NCBI RefSeq assembly: GCF_001427865.1
Contig: NZ_LMHH01000001.1
Coordinates: 2,046,001 to 2,110,000, forward strand
Reading direction: 5' to 3'
Source: Altererythrobacter sp. Root672
GTDB taxonomy: Bacteria; Pseudomonadota; Alphaproteobacteria; Sphingomonadales; Sphingomonadaceae
DNA length: 64,000 nt
Shown here: one piece after another, positions 46,238 to 54,101 of the stretch
Numbering within the stretch: position 1 is the stretch's first letter
Layout: every line of letters starts with the position of its first letter
Notes under the pieces: generated by a model
Seen by the model: the letters and a program-made list of their open reading frames with translations, nothing else
Databases searched by the model: none
What the model was told of the DNA's origin: nothing
Position numbers and translations under genes: made by a program

Positions 46238-46567
46238 ATGGTGCTGCGGTTCGCTCTTGGCGCATCAATTGCGCTCGTTCTCGCAGGCTGCCAGACCCCG
46301 CCCCCTGCACCGACTCCCAACCCATCAATCGGCGTCGGCAATCCCTATCCTGTCAGCAATTATCAGTGCGGGAACACCCGTCTCGCCGTGCGCCTGATGG
46401 GTGAGCGGGCGTCGGTGTCGGTTGACGGTGCCGACGCGATCGACCTCCCCGCCAGCGGGTCTTCCGGCACGACCTTTTCGAACGGGCGCCAGACCCTGAT
46501 CATAGAGCAGGGCCGCGTGTCCTGGGGCCTCGGCCGTGCTGTCCCGGTCCCCTGCACGGGCGGCTGA
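46238..46567 (+). CDS. MliC-like lipoprotein (lysozyme inhibitor fold)
   Basis: 109 residues, after an excellent AAGGAG. Lipobox LAGC with Cys18, Pro-rich linker, then a domain with YQCGNTRLAVRLMG, ASVSVDGADAIDLPAS and FSNGRQTLIIEQG, the strand pattern of MliC/PliC inhibitors of C-type lysozyme. Two Cys of the mature domain would form the usual disulfide. The key Ser-Gly of the inhibitory loop appears as GSSGTTFSNG. Likely protects the cell wall against host or environmental lysozyme; inhibition is not shown. Confidence 0.8.
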   Translation: MVLRFALGASIALVLAGCQTPPPAPTPNPSIGVGNPYPVSNYQCGNTRLAVRLMGERASVSVDGADAIDLPASGSSGTTFSNGRQTLIIEQGRVSWGLGRAVPVPCTGG

Positions 46568-46596
46568 ACAGAGGCGAGTTCAGCCGTGGCGCGGAC

Positions 46597-46620
46597 GTCC
46601 GCAATGGGTCGTTAGCGGTC
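46597..46620 (+). repeat. GTCCGC repeat, copy D (24-bp short form)
   Basis: GTCCGCAATGGGTCG then TTAGCGGTC; 24 bp. Its right end resembles that of copy C, and it is preceded by GCGGAC, so the left edge is itself a palindrome GCGGACGTCCGC. It sits between the MliC-like gene and the next membrane protein gene. Confidence 0.75.
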
Positions 46621-46788
46621 TCTTGCGTAACGTGGCACCTACCCGCACTGCACGCGGTGCAGCAGCTTGGGGTTGGCCGGCACCAGCGCCGCCATCGCCG
46701 CGACCACCGAGGCCGTTCTACCGACCTTCGAAACCTGCTTGCGGTCGGTGAAGGCCGGCGTCATTCTGCGCGAACTGGGGGAGGGTTC

Positions 46789-47547
46789 ATGACCGCATCC
46801 GTCGCCGCTGCGACTTTGACGACTGTTGGTAGCCGCTTCAGGCCGTCGTTCTATTTCTGGATGACGCTGGCGATGTGCCTGTTCGTCTTCGCGGGCTTCG
46901 GGCTCCACTCCTTCCTGCCCGCTCTCCAGGGCAATTTTCCGCCGGCGCCGCCGATAGTGCACCTGCACGGCGTGGTGTTCGTCACCTGGATGCTGCTGCT
47001 GTTGACGCAGTCGGCACTGGTGTGCTCCGGGAACGTGAAGCTGCACCGCGCGCTCGGTACCTGGGGCATCGCACAAGGCACCGCGACCATCCTCATCGGC
47101 CTGATGATGCAGCTAATCGCCTCGGGCCGCGGTTATGCCGCCGGGAGACCGGCCGGGACCGACGGGCTCTACCTCGGGCTGCTCGCCTTCCTGGGCTTTG
47201 CCCTGATGTTCGCCTTGGCGATCGGCAACCGGACGAGGCCAGACGTCCATCGCCGGATGATTCTCTTCGCCATGCTGCCCGTCATCCCGCCCGGCGTGAA
47301 CCGCTTCTGGGCCAATGCGCTGGGGCTGGACGATCCGGTGCCGACGTTCTGGCTCTACCTGACGCTGTGGTCGATGGCAGCGGCGATCCTCCTGCAAGAA
47401 CGCCGCACGACCGGCCGCATTGGCGCCTTGTCGCTGCTCGGCGCGGGCTGGATAGTCGCCGAAGGCGCGCTGCACGAAGCGGTGGTCGGCTCACCCGGTT
47501 TCGAGCGTGTCGCCGCCGCAGTTCTGGGGCTGGTCCACTACCGTTAG
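46789..47547 (+). CDS. Multi-pass membrane protein, unknown function
   Basis: 252 residues from the ATG at 46789, after GGGGGAGGG. Seven hydrophobic segments are visible. Conserved-looking pieces are PIVHLHGVVFVTWM in the second loop and NVKLHRALGTWGI before the third segment, each with a His that could bind haem; this pattern resembles membrane-bound cytochrome-like proteins (DUF2306/DUF420 style), a guess only. Its stop overlaps that of the convergent serine hydrolase by 4 bp. Confidence 0.72.
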   Translation: MTASVAAATLTTVGSRFRPSFYFWMTLAMCLFVFAGFGLHSFLPALQGNFPPAPPIVHLHGVVFVTWMLLLLTQSALVCSGNVKLHRALGTWGIAQGTATILIGLMMQLIASGRGYAAGRPAGTDGLYLGLLAFLGFALMFALAIGNRTRPDVHRRMILFAMLPVIPPGVNRFWANALGLDDPVPTFWLYLTLWSMAAAILLQERRTTGRIGALSLLGAGWIVAEGALHEAVVGSPGFERVAAAVLGLVHYR

Positions 47548-49046
47548 CTGCGTGGCCCGCCGGGTGGCACGGGGCGGTAGTTGACCGTCGCGATCGTGCC
47601 GTCCGGAGCGAGCAAGATCGTGTAGACCGCCGCGCCGTTGGCGAACTCGGCGCGATAGGAGTCGAAATCCCCAAGCGTGACTTCCGTGAAAGTCAGGGAG
47701 CGTAGCGGCCCGAGGTCCTTGTATATCTGCTGTAACGTCGGGAGCATGGCGCGCGTCATATCCGCACCCAGCGGCGACATCGTCGAGTAATCGGGAGTCC
47801 CCGCCGCGATGTCCGTGATCATCTTGCGCAACGCGGCCTCGGAGCCCGGCTGTGGCGTGGTCCGCAGCTCAGGCGGCTCGTCGGACGTCAGCGCGGCGAT
47901 GATCCGCCGTTGGATGATCGGAGTCGGCATCGCCTCGCTGTTGGAGATCAAAGCGACGCGCAAGCCGCTGTCGGGCAGCCAGCTCAGCACGCCGCCGAAG
48001 CCGTTTATGCCGCCGCCGTGCGTGATCACGCGTTGACCGTCCAGGCGGTCGATCATCACCCCAAACCCGTAGAGCGCGTCGCCCGGCCCCGTCTTGACCG
48101 GCGAGCCGATCATCTGCTCGAATGAGGCGGGGCTGATCGCACGCCCGTTGGTCAAGGCGATCTGCCAACGCACCAGGTCACCGGCGCTCGAGACCAGTGC
48201 TCCGCCGGCGCCCGGCGTGTTCATGCTGATCGCCGCGTCGTTGGAGTGCGAGAGTGTGTCCGGGTCGAAGGAATAGCCCTGCGCCCGGTGTGGAATAATC
48301 GCGGTCTCCGAGCCGTAGCGCGTGTGCGTCAGGCCGAGCGGCGTAAAGAACTCGTCCTGCATGAACGTGGCGTAGGGCCGGCCGCTCGCCTTGGCGACGA
48401 CCATCCCCAGCAGGTAGTAGTTGGTGTTCGAATAGCGCCAGTTCGTTCCCGGCTCGAAGTCGAACGGCTTGCCGGACACGAGCTGCATCAGCTCGGCGTC
48501 GCTCAGGTTGAGCGGCGACAGCTTCGGGAAGAAGCCGGGTTGCATCGTGTATTCGGGGATGCCCGAGGTGTGGTTGAGCAACTCGCGGATCGTCACCACG
48601 CGGCCGCCGGTGTCGAAATCGGGCACGTATCGGCTCATCGGATCATCGAGGGCGAGCTTGCCCTGCTCCGCAAGCTTCAGGATGGCCGCGGCGGTGAACT
48701 GCTTGGTCATCGAGCCGATGCGGAAAGACGTGCTCGCATCGACCGGCGCGTTCCATTCGAGGTCTGCGATGCCGTAGCCGCGATCCACGATCAGCTGGTC
48801 GCCGCGCGCCACCGCCACCGACAGGCCGACGAACTCTGGGCGGGTCCTGATTTCGTCGATCACTGCGCCGACACGGCGCTCCACCTCGGCATCGCTGAGC
48901 CTGGCGAAGACCTGCGCTTCAGGGGAAGGCGCGGCTTGCTGCGCCTGCAACGACACCTGAGCTTGCGCGGGCAGACTCGCGACCAGAGCGCCGGCCGCCA
49001 GCGCCATCGAGAAACCGCTCACCCTCATCCCAGTCGTCCCCTTCAT
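47544..49046 (-). CDS. Serine hydrolase of the class C beta-lactamase family
   Basis: 500 residues. Signal peptide to about residue 30. The penicillin-recognition motifs are SxxK as Ser112-Met-Thr-Lys115 (IGSMTKQFTA), YxN as YSNTNYYLLG, and a HGG triad in THGGGINGF in place of KTG. A second domain of about 120 residues follows after residue 380. Such proteins are usually esterases or D-aminopeptidases. The start at 49046 overlaps the stop of the gene before it (TGATG). It is the last gene of the blaI-blaR1 operon. Confidence 0.9.
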   Translation of the reverse strand: MKGTTGMRVSGFSMALAAGALVASLPAQAQVSLQAQQAAPSPEAQVFARLSDAEVERRVGAVIDEIRTRPEFVGLSVAVARGDQLIVDRGYGIADLEWNAPVDASTSFRIGSMTKQFTAAAILKLAEQGKLALDDPMSRYVPDFDTGGRVVTIRELLNHTSGIPEYTMQPGFFPKLSPLNLSDAELMQLVSGKPFDFEPGTNWRYSNTNYYLLGMVVAKASGRPYATFMQDEFFTPLGLTHTRYGSETAIIPHRAQGYSFDPDTLSHSNDAAISMNTPGAGGALVSSAGDLVRWQIALTNGRAISPASFEQMIGSPVKTGPGDALYGFGVMIDRLDGQRVITHGGGINGFGGVLSWLPDSGLRVALISNSEAMPTPIIQRRIIAALTSDEPPELRTTPQPGSEAALRKMITDIAAGTPDYSTMSPLGADMTRAMLPTLQQIYKDLGPLRSLTFTEVTLGDFDSYRAEFANGAAVYTILLAPDGTIATVNYRPVPPGGPRS

Positions 49047-50347
49047 CAATCTCGAGCACCACCAGCCGGCCGGGCCAGCGCGATGGCGCGCATTGCGAGC
49101 GCCGTGAGCGCCCCTCTGTCGACGTCCGCAGCGGTGTTATTCCAGCTCAGTGTCACCGCATGCCATTGGCCGGCCTGCTCCTGCAGCAGCCAGCTCAAGT
49201 TGAGCACACCGGGCTCCGATCCGCCCTTGAAGCCGATATACTGCCAGCCCCCGCTCAGGTTATCCGGGACAGAGGTGCTGACCGCCATGATCTCGCGCGC
49301 CGTGGGATCGTCGAGTTCGCGGATGCGGCGCATGAGATTGGCCATGTCCTCGCCCGACACCAGCCATTCGATATCGATGGCTTTGGGTGGGCCGGTGAAG
49401 GTCGTCATGAATTCGAACATGTCGATTTTGCTATCGGCGGTGGCCTTGAGCACGGCTAGGCGACCGGCCGCGTCGGCGGCTCGATAGGCTTCGACATCGC
49501 CATTGACCTTCAGAGCAATCATCTCGCGCGTCGACATGAAGGGAACCAGCAGGGCGGGATCGGAATGTCCCGACGCGGCGACCTCCGCCTCCACTGCGCC
49601 GCGCCCGACGGCCGACAGCAAATTGTCGGTGGCGGTGTTGTCGCTGACCGAGATCATTAGCGTGGCGAGGGTGTGCAGCGTGACCGGCGCCCCCTCCGGC
49701 CAGTCCCTCGAAGCGCCGGAAGGATGGGTTATGGTGGTGATCGGGACGACATCGCCCCAGCTTCGCTTTCCTGCAGCAACTTGGCGGGCGAGCGTGGAAA
49801 GGACGTAGAGCTTGAAGGCAGATCCGATGCCGAGATGCTGGTCGGCATTGTACGACAGCAAAGGCTCGCCACCGTCGAGCGGGGTGACGAGGATCGATGT
49901 TTCGCCCGGCAATGCCTGGATATCGGCCAGCAGCTTCTCGGTGCTGTCATCGGCCGGGGCGACGTTGTTCACGAGAATGCCGGCGACGCGGTAGGGAGGC
50001 TTACCGGCAAGGTTGAACACCCCCGAAGCGATCCCGCGCTCGAACCGGATGGCGATATTCGCAGCGGTTGGCGACGTCGGTTCGACCGATTCCAGCCCAA
50101 CTACCGGGCCGTATTTGCCCTTAGCCTGATCGAAGATCGCGGAAAACTGCTCCTGCGAAACCCGCGAGGTGAAGGCTTCGTCGAACACGTCCGTGTAGAT
50201 CGCCTCTCCCTGCAACACCTCCACGATTTCCCTGGCGCGCTGCTCGACATCCTGTGCGGCGGCGGCAAGGGGCGTGGCGATAAGAACGAGTGCGGCAATG
50301 GCGCGATGAACGACCCCGATCGCGCGCGAGATTCCGACGTCGGTCAC
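49046..50347 (-). CDS. Class A beta-lactamase-like serine hydrolase
   Basis: 433 residues from the GTG at 50347 (GTGA overlap with blaR1). Signal peptide to about 31. An N-terminal domain of about 120 residues resembling a Cpl-7/NTF2-like module is followed by the transpeptidase-like domain: Ser176-Ala-Phe-Lys179 (GSAFKLY), the SDN motif at 235-237 (SVSDNTATDN) and KGG near 373 (GFKGGSEPG) in place of KTG. I see no ExxxN omega-loop motif with the catalytic Glu of true class A enzymes, so efficient penicillin hydrolysis is doubtful. Regulated with its operon by BlaI. Confidence 0.88.
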   Translation of the reverse strand: MTDVGISRAIGVVHRAIAALVLIATPLAAAAQDVEQRAREIVEVLQGEAIYTDVFDEAFTSRVSQEQFSAIFDQAKGKYGPVVGLESVEPTSPTAANIAIRFERGIASGVFNLAGKPPYRVAGILVNNVAPADDSTEKLLADIQALPGETSILVTPLDGGEPLLSYNADQHLGIGSAFKLYVLSTLARQVAAGKRSWGDVVPITTITHPSGASRDWPEGAPVTLHTLATLMISVSDNTATDNLLSAVGRGAVEAEVAASGHSDPALLVPFMSTREMIALKVNGDVEAYRAADAAGRLAVLKATADSKIDMFEFMTTFTGPPKAIDIEWLVSGEDMANLMRRIRELDDPTAREIMAVSTSVPDNLSGGWQYIGFKGGSEPGVLNLSWLLQEQAGQWHAVTLSWNNTAADVDRGALTALAMRAIALARPAGGARD

Positions 50348-51468
50348 TTGGTGACGGGCCCTAAGCCCGCCTCTTGCGCCGATTTCGGCAGGGCATCGGA
50401 CTCGCGGGGCGGTATTCGAAGTTCAAACACGACCACTTCGGCATCGTCGCCTGACGCGAACTGCGCAGAGGCCGAGGAAGCGGCCGCTCTATCGGTGAAC
50501 TGCAAGGTCATCAGCGGCGCCGTCAGGGCGGCCGCGCCGATGGCCATGGCCGCGGCCCAGCTAGTTCCGCTGGCCGACCGGCTCAAGCCGCGGTCGAGCA
50601 CCCGCCGGACACGCTGGGCGAGCGAGTTTCGCGAGGGCGCGACGCCGTGGGCTCCGGACAGCAGGCCGTTGCTGTGCAGTCGGGCGGCGCTGACCAGCAA
50701 GCTCGCATAAACCGTGTCCTCGACGTCCGCGGCCAGCACTGCGTCGTCGGCCGCTTCCTCGCGCAACTGGTGCGCCTCTCGCGCCAACAGCCAGGCAAAG
50801 GGATTGAACCAGAATAACGCCACGCTCACGCGGGCAAGCACCAGCTTGGCCCAGTCCGCCCGCGCGAGGTGTGCCAGCTCGTGCGCCACGATGGCGTCGG
50901 CGTCCGCGGGCGCGTCGACGGCATCGGTGTTGAGTAGGATCTTGGGCCCGTGCACCCCCCAGCTTACCGGAGAGGCGATCTCGTGGCTGGCCAACAATGC
51001 GATGCTCTTTGTGAAACCGATCCGCAGCCGGGCCCGGGCGAGCGCCTGAAGCCAGTGATCGTCGGTCACGGCGCGAGCCCGCGCCGTCAGCAGCACCAGC
51101 CGCAGCAACGCCAGCAGCGTGCGGGCGATGAGGAACAGAGCGATCACGGCATAGGCCAGCAGCAGCCAGTCCGCCGCTGGCTGCGCCCATCCCGGCTCTG
51201 CAACAGGGGTGTGGACCGCAGGCGCGATCGGTGCGGCCCTCGCTGTACCGGAGCTTGCCGTCGCGGCCTCGGCCAGGACAGAGGCGTAGGAGGTCGGCAC
51301 CTCCAGCGGCGGAAACAGCAACGATCCCAGCGGCAGCGCAGCGAGCGCCGCCAAGCCGAGATGCGCGATCCAGCTCCGATCCGAAGCCGAGCGGCCGCGC
51401 ATGAACCGTAGTACCAGCAGGGTTCCGCCGGCGATCACGACCGACTTCGCGGTGAAGAGAACGATCAT
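50344..51468 (-). CDS. blaR1: BlaR1/MecR1-type M56 metallopeptidase
   Basis: 374 residues. Four hydrophobic stretches surround the zinc-binding HELAH (196-200) followed by ARADWAKLVLARVSV and a downstream EEAADDAV Glu. BlaR1 and MecR1 carry an outer penicillin-binding sensor domain that triggers cleavage of BlaI. Here the chain ends about 170 residues after the peptidase site and no such sensor is seen, so the signal must be sensed differently. Start at 51468 overlaps the blaI stop (TGATG). Confidence 0.9.
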   Translation of the reverse strand: MIVLFTAKSVVIAGGTLLVLRFMRGRSASDRSWIAHLGLAALAALPLGSLLFPPLEVPTSYASVLAEAATASSGTARAAPIAPAVHTPVAEPGWAQPAADWLLLAYAVIALFLIARTLLALLRLVLLTARARAVTDDHWLQALARARLRIGFTKSIALLASHEIASPVSWGVHGPKILLNTDAVDAPADADAIVAHELAHLARADWAKLVLARVSVALFWFNPFAWLLAREAHQLREEAADDAVLAADVEDTVYASLLVSAARLHSNGLLSGAHGVAPSRNSLAQRVRRVLDRGLSRSASGTSWAAAMAIGAAALTAPLMTLQFTDRAAASSASAQFASGDDAEVVVFELRIPPRESDALPKSAQEAGLGPVTK

Positions 51469-51854
51469 CACTTGCCCTCCTCGCGTTTGGCGGCGCGGGC
51501 CTGGGCGATCAGCGCTTCAAGCTCGTCGAGCTCGGTCTCGTCGAGCCGATCGGACATGCCGAGCAGCGCTGTCGCGGCGCCCGCGGGGGAGCCGTGGAAG
51601 AACACCCTCACCAGATCCTTGAGCGCGGTCTTGCGCGCCTGGCTATCGGGCACGGCAGGTCGGTAGAGATGGCCTTTCGAGCTCTCGGTGCGGCGAACGA
51701 AGCCCTTGTGCTCGAGCCGGCTGAGCATCGTCCGGATGGCCGAGCCGCTGAGTTGCCCAGGTAGTGCTTCTGAAATCTCCGCCACGGTCAGGTCGCCCCG
51801 CTCGTAGAGCAGGTCGACGATCTCGCGTTCGCGCGGGGGCAACTTCTTCAACAT
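51468..51854 (-). CDS. blaI: BlaI/MecI-family transcriptional repressor
   Basis: 128 residues from the ATG at 51854, after GGAGGGG. Winged helix at about 1-75 with LPPREREIVDLLYERGDLT and AIRTMLSRLEHKGFVRR; dimerisation helices after that. It represses its own operon and is inactivated by the M56 peptidase. The operators overlap its promoter (51874-51902). Confidence 0.94.
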   Translation of the reverse strand: MLKKLPPREREIVDLLYERGDLTVAEISEALPGQLSGSAIRTMLSRLEHKGFVRRTESSKGHLYRPAVPDSQARKTALKDLVRVFFHGSPAGAATALLGMSDRLDETELDELEALIAQARAAKREEGK

Positions 51855-51873
51855 CGGCCCCTCCACCTTCGCT

Positions 51874-51902
51874 GCTACATTTGTAGCGTGCCACATTTGT
51901 AG
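51874..51902 (-). promoter_or_regulatory. Tandem BlaI operators
   Basis: Perfect palindrome GCTACATTTGTAGC (51874-51887), then a second half-copy ACATTTGTAG (51893-51902). Both match the BlaI/MecI operator TACA-N2-TGTA. They lie 20-48 bp before the blaI start, where repression of the promoter is expected. Confidence 0.8.
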
Positions 51903-52099
51903 CGCGTCTGCAATGGGGATTTGGCGCACGTCCTGGACTGCCCATCGACTGCTCTTGGCTAGCGGGTGCGGCTAGTTGGGTGCCCTAGATGGGCGCAGAC
52001 TGGACCAGCAGCGTCTGGCCGAACGCAGACCGTCGGCTTTCGGGTCGGACCAGGCCGAATACCGCCGATCCGCTTTTCACCTCTTCAACTCTTTATGAA

Positions 52100-52123
52100 G
52101 TCCGCAATGGGTGGAAAGCGGAC
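52100..52123 (+). repeat. GTCCGC repeat, copy E (24-bp short form)
   Basis: Identical to copy A over all 24 bp. It lies between the BlaI promoter region and the end of a membrane protein gene. The remainder of the 297-bp gene-free stretch 51855-52151 shows a weak trace of the full repeat near 52023-52048 (GCAGACCGTC) but no gene. Confidence 0.85.
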
Positions 52124-52151
52124 GTTAGCTCGCAAGGTTATCGTGGTCGCC

Positions 52152-52607
52152 TCACACTGCTCCCAAGTCGCCGACGCGCCGCCACCTTAGCCAGACGGCA
52201 GTAATGAGCACTGTCACGCCTCCACCGGCGAGCAGACTGAGGAACACCGCGCGGGCGGGAGGCTCTGGCACAACTCCGCCCGCAACCAGAAACAGCCATG
52301 AAGTCGCGCCGAATATGGTCACGACGAAGCTGACTGCCCAAGCGTCCACGACGATACGACGAAAGACTTCGTCCAACATTCGCAGGGCGAACCGCATTGT
52401 TACTAGCGTCAGCAGTGGGAGCAGAACGGCCCCAGCCACGCCAGCCTCGGGCGTAAAGGGCGGAAATCCGTCGACAGGATCGCGCCTGCCCGACATCAGC
52501 CCGACCATTAATGCGGTCGCCGCGAGAGCGTAAATTCCCTGGAATACCAGCAACCGCTTTTTCGATGCCCTATCTGCGCGAACGCCAGGTCCCTCTGCGT
52601 CAGTCAT
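52152..52607 (-). CDS. Membrane protein paired with an XRE regulator
   Basis: 151 residues from the ATG at 52607, overlapping the regulator stop by 8 bp. Four membrane segments: ALAATALMVGL, AGAVLLPLLTLVTMRFAL, VVTIFGATSWLFLVAG and LLAGGGVTVLITAVWL. This arrangement, a short XRE repressor followed by a small membrane protein, recurs in many bacteria with the membrane protein of unknown role (DUF2178-like). Longer start at 52625 possible. Confidence 0.78.
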   Translation of the reverse strand: MTDAEGPGVRADRASKKRLLVFQGIYALAATALMVGLMSGRRDPVDGFPPFTPEAGVAGAVLLPLLTLVTMRFALRMLDEVFRRIVVDAWAVSFVVTIFGATSWLFLVAGGVVPEPPARAVFLSLLAGGGVTVLITAVWLRWRRVGDLGAV

Positions 52608-52806
52608 GGTCGTCTTTCCCGTCATCGAAAATCTCCTCGATGGGCTGCTTGAACAGCCGAGCAATCTTGAACGCGAGGGGGAGAGAAGGATCGTGCTTGC
52701 CCGATTCGATCGCAATGATGGCGTGGCGCGAAACACCCAGACGCCCGCCAAGCTCGGCCTGGCTCCAGTCTCGCTCCGCTCGCAACACCTTCAATCGGTT
52801 CTTCAC
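52600..52806 (-). CDS. Short XRE-family helix-turn-helix regulator
   Basis: 68 residues from the GTG at 52806. Single HTH: LRAERDWSQAELGGRLGVSRHAIIAIESGKHDPSLPLAFKIARLFKQPIEEIF, the standard HTH_3 pattern with almost nothing else, as in the YozG-type regulators that sit before a membrane protein. A palindrome upstream is a likely operator. Confidence 0.92.
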   Translation of the reverse strand: MKNRLKVLRAERDWSQAELGGRLGVSRHAIIAIESGKHDPSLPLAFKIARLFKQPIEEIFDDGKDDHD

Positions 52807-52842
52807 ACACTCAACTCATGTTACGATTCCCTACCCAAAAGG

Positions 52843-52871
52843 TAGGTATACCTAACATAATAATGTGTCAA
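52843..52871 (-). promoter_or_regulatory. Promoter with palindromic operator for the XRE gene
   Basis: On the minus strand TTGACA (52871-52866) is a perfect -35 element. About 15 bp on, TATACC serves as -10 and lies inside the 12-bp perfect palindrome TAGGTATACCTA (52843-52854). The palindrome is 37 bp before the start, so binding of a repressor there would block the promoter. Confidence 0.65.
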
Positions 52872-52913
52872 CAGTACTCTACTTTATGGTATGTAAACAT
52901 CACATAGAGCTAT

Positions 52914-53007
52914 GTCCGCATTGGGTCTTGTGCAGACAGCCCGCTTTGGGTTGAGCGGCGACTTGCCCTCAAGCCGCACGGAGTTACCGCAACGGCGGAA
53001 GGCAGAC
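52914..53007 (+). repeat. GTCCGC repeat, copy F (94-bp, diverged full form)
   Basis: GTCCGCATTGGGTCTTGTGC on the left, GGCGGAAGGCAGAC on the right; the middle resembles copies B and C only loosely. Length, 94 bp, fits the full form. It shares the 305-bp gap 52807-53111 with the XRE promoter; nothing else is seen there. Confidence 0.65.
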
Positions 53008-53111
53008 GTTAGCATCCGACCCTTTGAAAACACTGCCACGTTCCGAAACTCGCCGCGGTTTCTCACGGGAATAGAAAAAGGGGCTCAGTGTTACTATTCT
53101 TCCGGAACCAC

Positions 53112-53762
53112 TTATCTGGCCCTATTCGCTTCGACGAGGGAATCCCAAGCTGCCCATTCGATAGCGCGTCCAGGATAAGCAACTTTTCCGAATGGCCATT
53201 CTGCTTGCACCCATTTGGTCACCCACTGGTATATTTCGGCGTCGAAGCCCGCGTCATATTCGGCTTTGGTTACCCAGATCGTGACCTCGGCATCGTAGCC
53301 TTCAACGGTACTTGGATGAACGTAAACACACCCACGCTCGCGACGTCCATCCGGGGTCAGTACGGCATAGGCAAATGATTTGCGGTTCTTAAATCTGCCG
53401 TCTTCGGTTTCCATATCTCGCATGGCATCAGCCGCGGATATGTCTTTGTGAGGCCAGTCGGTGCTGCGAGTGAAAGTCTTCTGCAGGTGTTCGATGGATG
53501 ACATGTAGGCGGCAAAATCAAGATCCACCAATTCGGGCCCTAATGGCACGATTTTGAAGCCGGCCGTTTCAACCAGTATCGGAACACTAAAATCCGCCGG
53601 GACGAATGACGATACTGGTCCTGCTTCGGACATCACTACGGGCGCAGTTTCTGTGACCTCCGCCGCGGTTGTGCTTGACGCAGTTTCCTCCGCCAAGGCC
53701 GGTGAGTGGGCCATGGTTAGAACCGCCAAAGTTAGACCTGCGCCGGTGATCCTCAGTTTCAA
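53112..53762 (-). CDS. Secreted protein resembling GNAT acetyltransferases
   Basis: 216 residues from the TTG at 53762, supported by AGGGAG 8 bp upstream and a signal peptide (MKLRITGAGLTLAVLTMAHS, cleavage after ALA). The core has DFAAYMSSIEHLQKTF, KSFAYAVLTPDGRRERGCVY and WVTKWVQAEWPF, the pattern of a GNAT-type acetyltransferase family normally found in the cytoplasm. With a signal peptide it would lack acetyl-CoA, so it may have another ligand. GC is lower than the flanks. Function unknown. Confidence 0.65.
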   Translation of the reverse strand: MKLRITGAGLTLAVLTMAHSPALAEETASSTTAAEVTETAPVVMSEAGPVSSFVPADFSVPILVETAGFKIVPLGPELVDLDFAAYMSSIEHLQKTFTRSTDWPHKDISAADAMRDMETEDGRFKNRKSFAYAVLTPDGRRERGCVYVHPSTVEGYDAEVTIWVTKAEYDAGFDAEIYQWVTKWVQAEWPFGKVAYPGRAIEWAAWDSLVEANRAR

Positions 53763-53841
53763 TCTGCTTACTCCCTGAGACTGAGCGGCCTCCGCAGCGC
53801 ACGGGCGCGGGGTCAGGTCGCGGACCGGTTAACGCAATCGA

Positions 53842-53958
53842 TTATTCGGCAGGTACGGCGGTGTGCGTCTGCTGCTGGCGCCGTTGGAAGAAGGCCTTGG
53901 CCGGCTTACAACGGATAGTCATCGCCTCGTGGATCGACATCTTCCGTCCACCTTCCAT
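53842..53958 (-). pseudogene. Possible remnant of a small protein gene
   Basis: On the minus strand 38 codons from the ATG at 53958 to the TAA at 53842 are open, and the frame stays open to a TAG at 54031. The sequence (starts MEGGRKMSIHEAMTIRCKPA, ends TAVPAE) has normal protein-like composition, and the open codons before it (DPTFGTRVNGEPELLG) do too, but no start is available for them. It looks like the 3' end of a gene that has lost its front. The rest of the 432-bp gap 53763-54194 holds only repeat copy G. Confidence 0.35.
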
Positions 53959-54101
53959 GCCCAGCAGTTCAGGCTCGCCATTGACGCGTGTGCCGAACGT
54001 CGGGTCGATGATGGTCCAACATGGCGCACGCTACGATGCCTGGCGGCAGACTATCGATATTAACAAACGCGTCAAGCGTAATAATGCCAGCGCCATCAAG
54101 T

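Noticed and set aside
46875-47705. 276-codon plus-strand frame over the seven-pass membrane protein
   Set aside because: Arg-rich out-of-frame shadow of the gene at 46789-47547, which has a good ribosome site.
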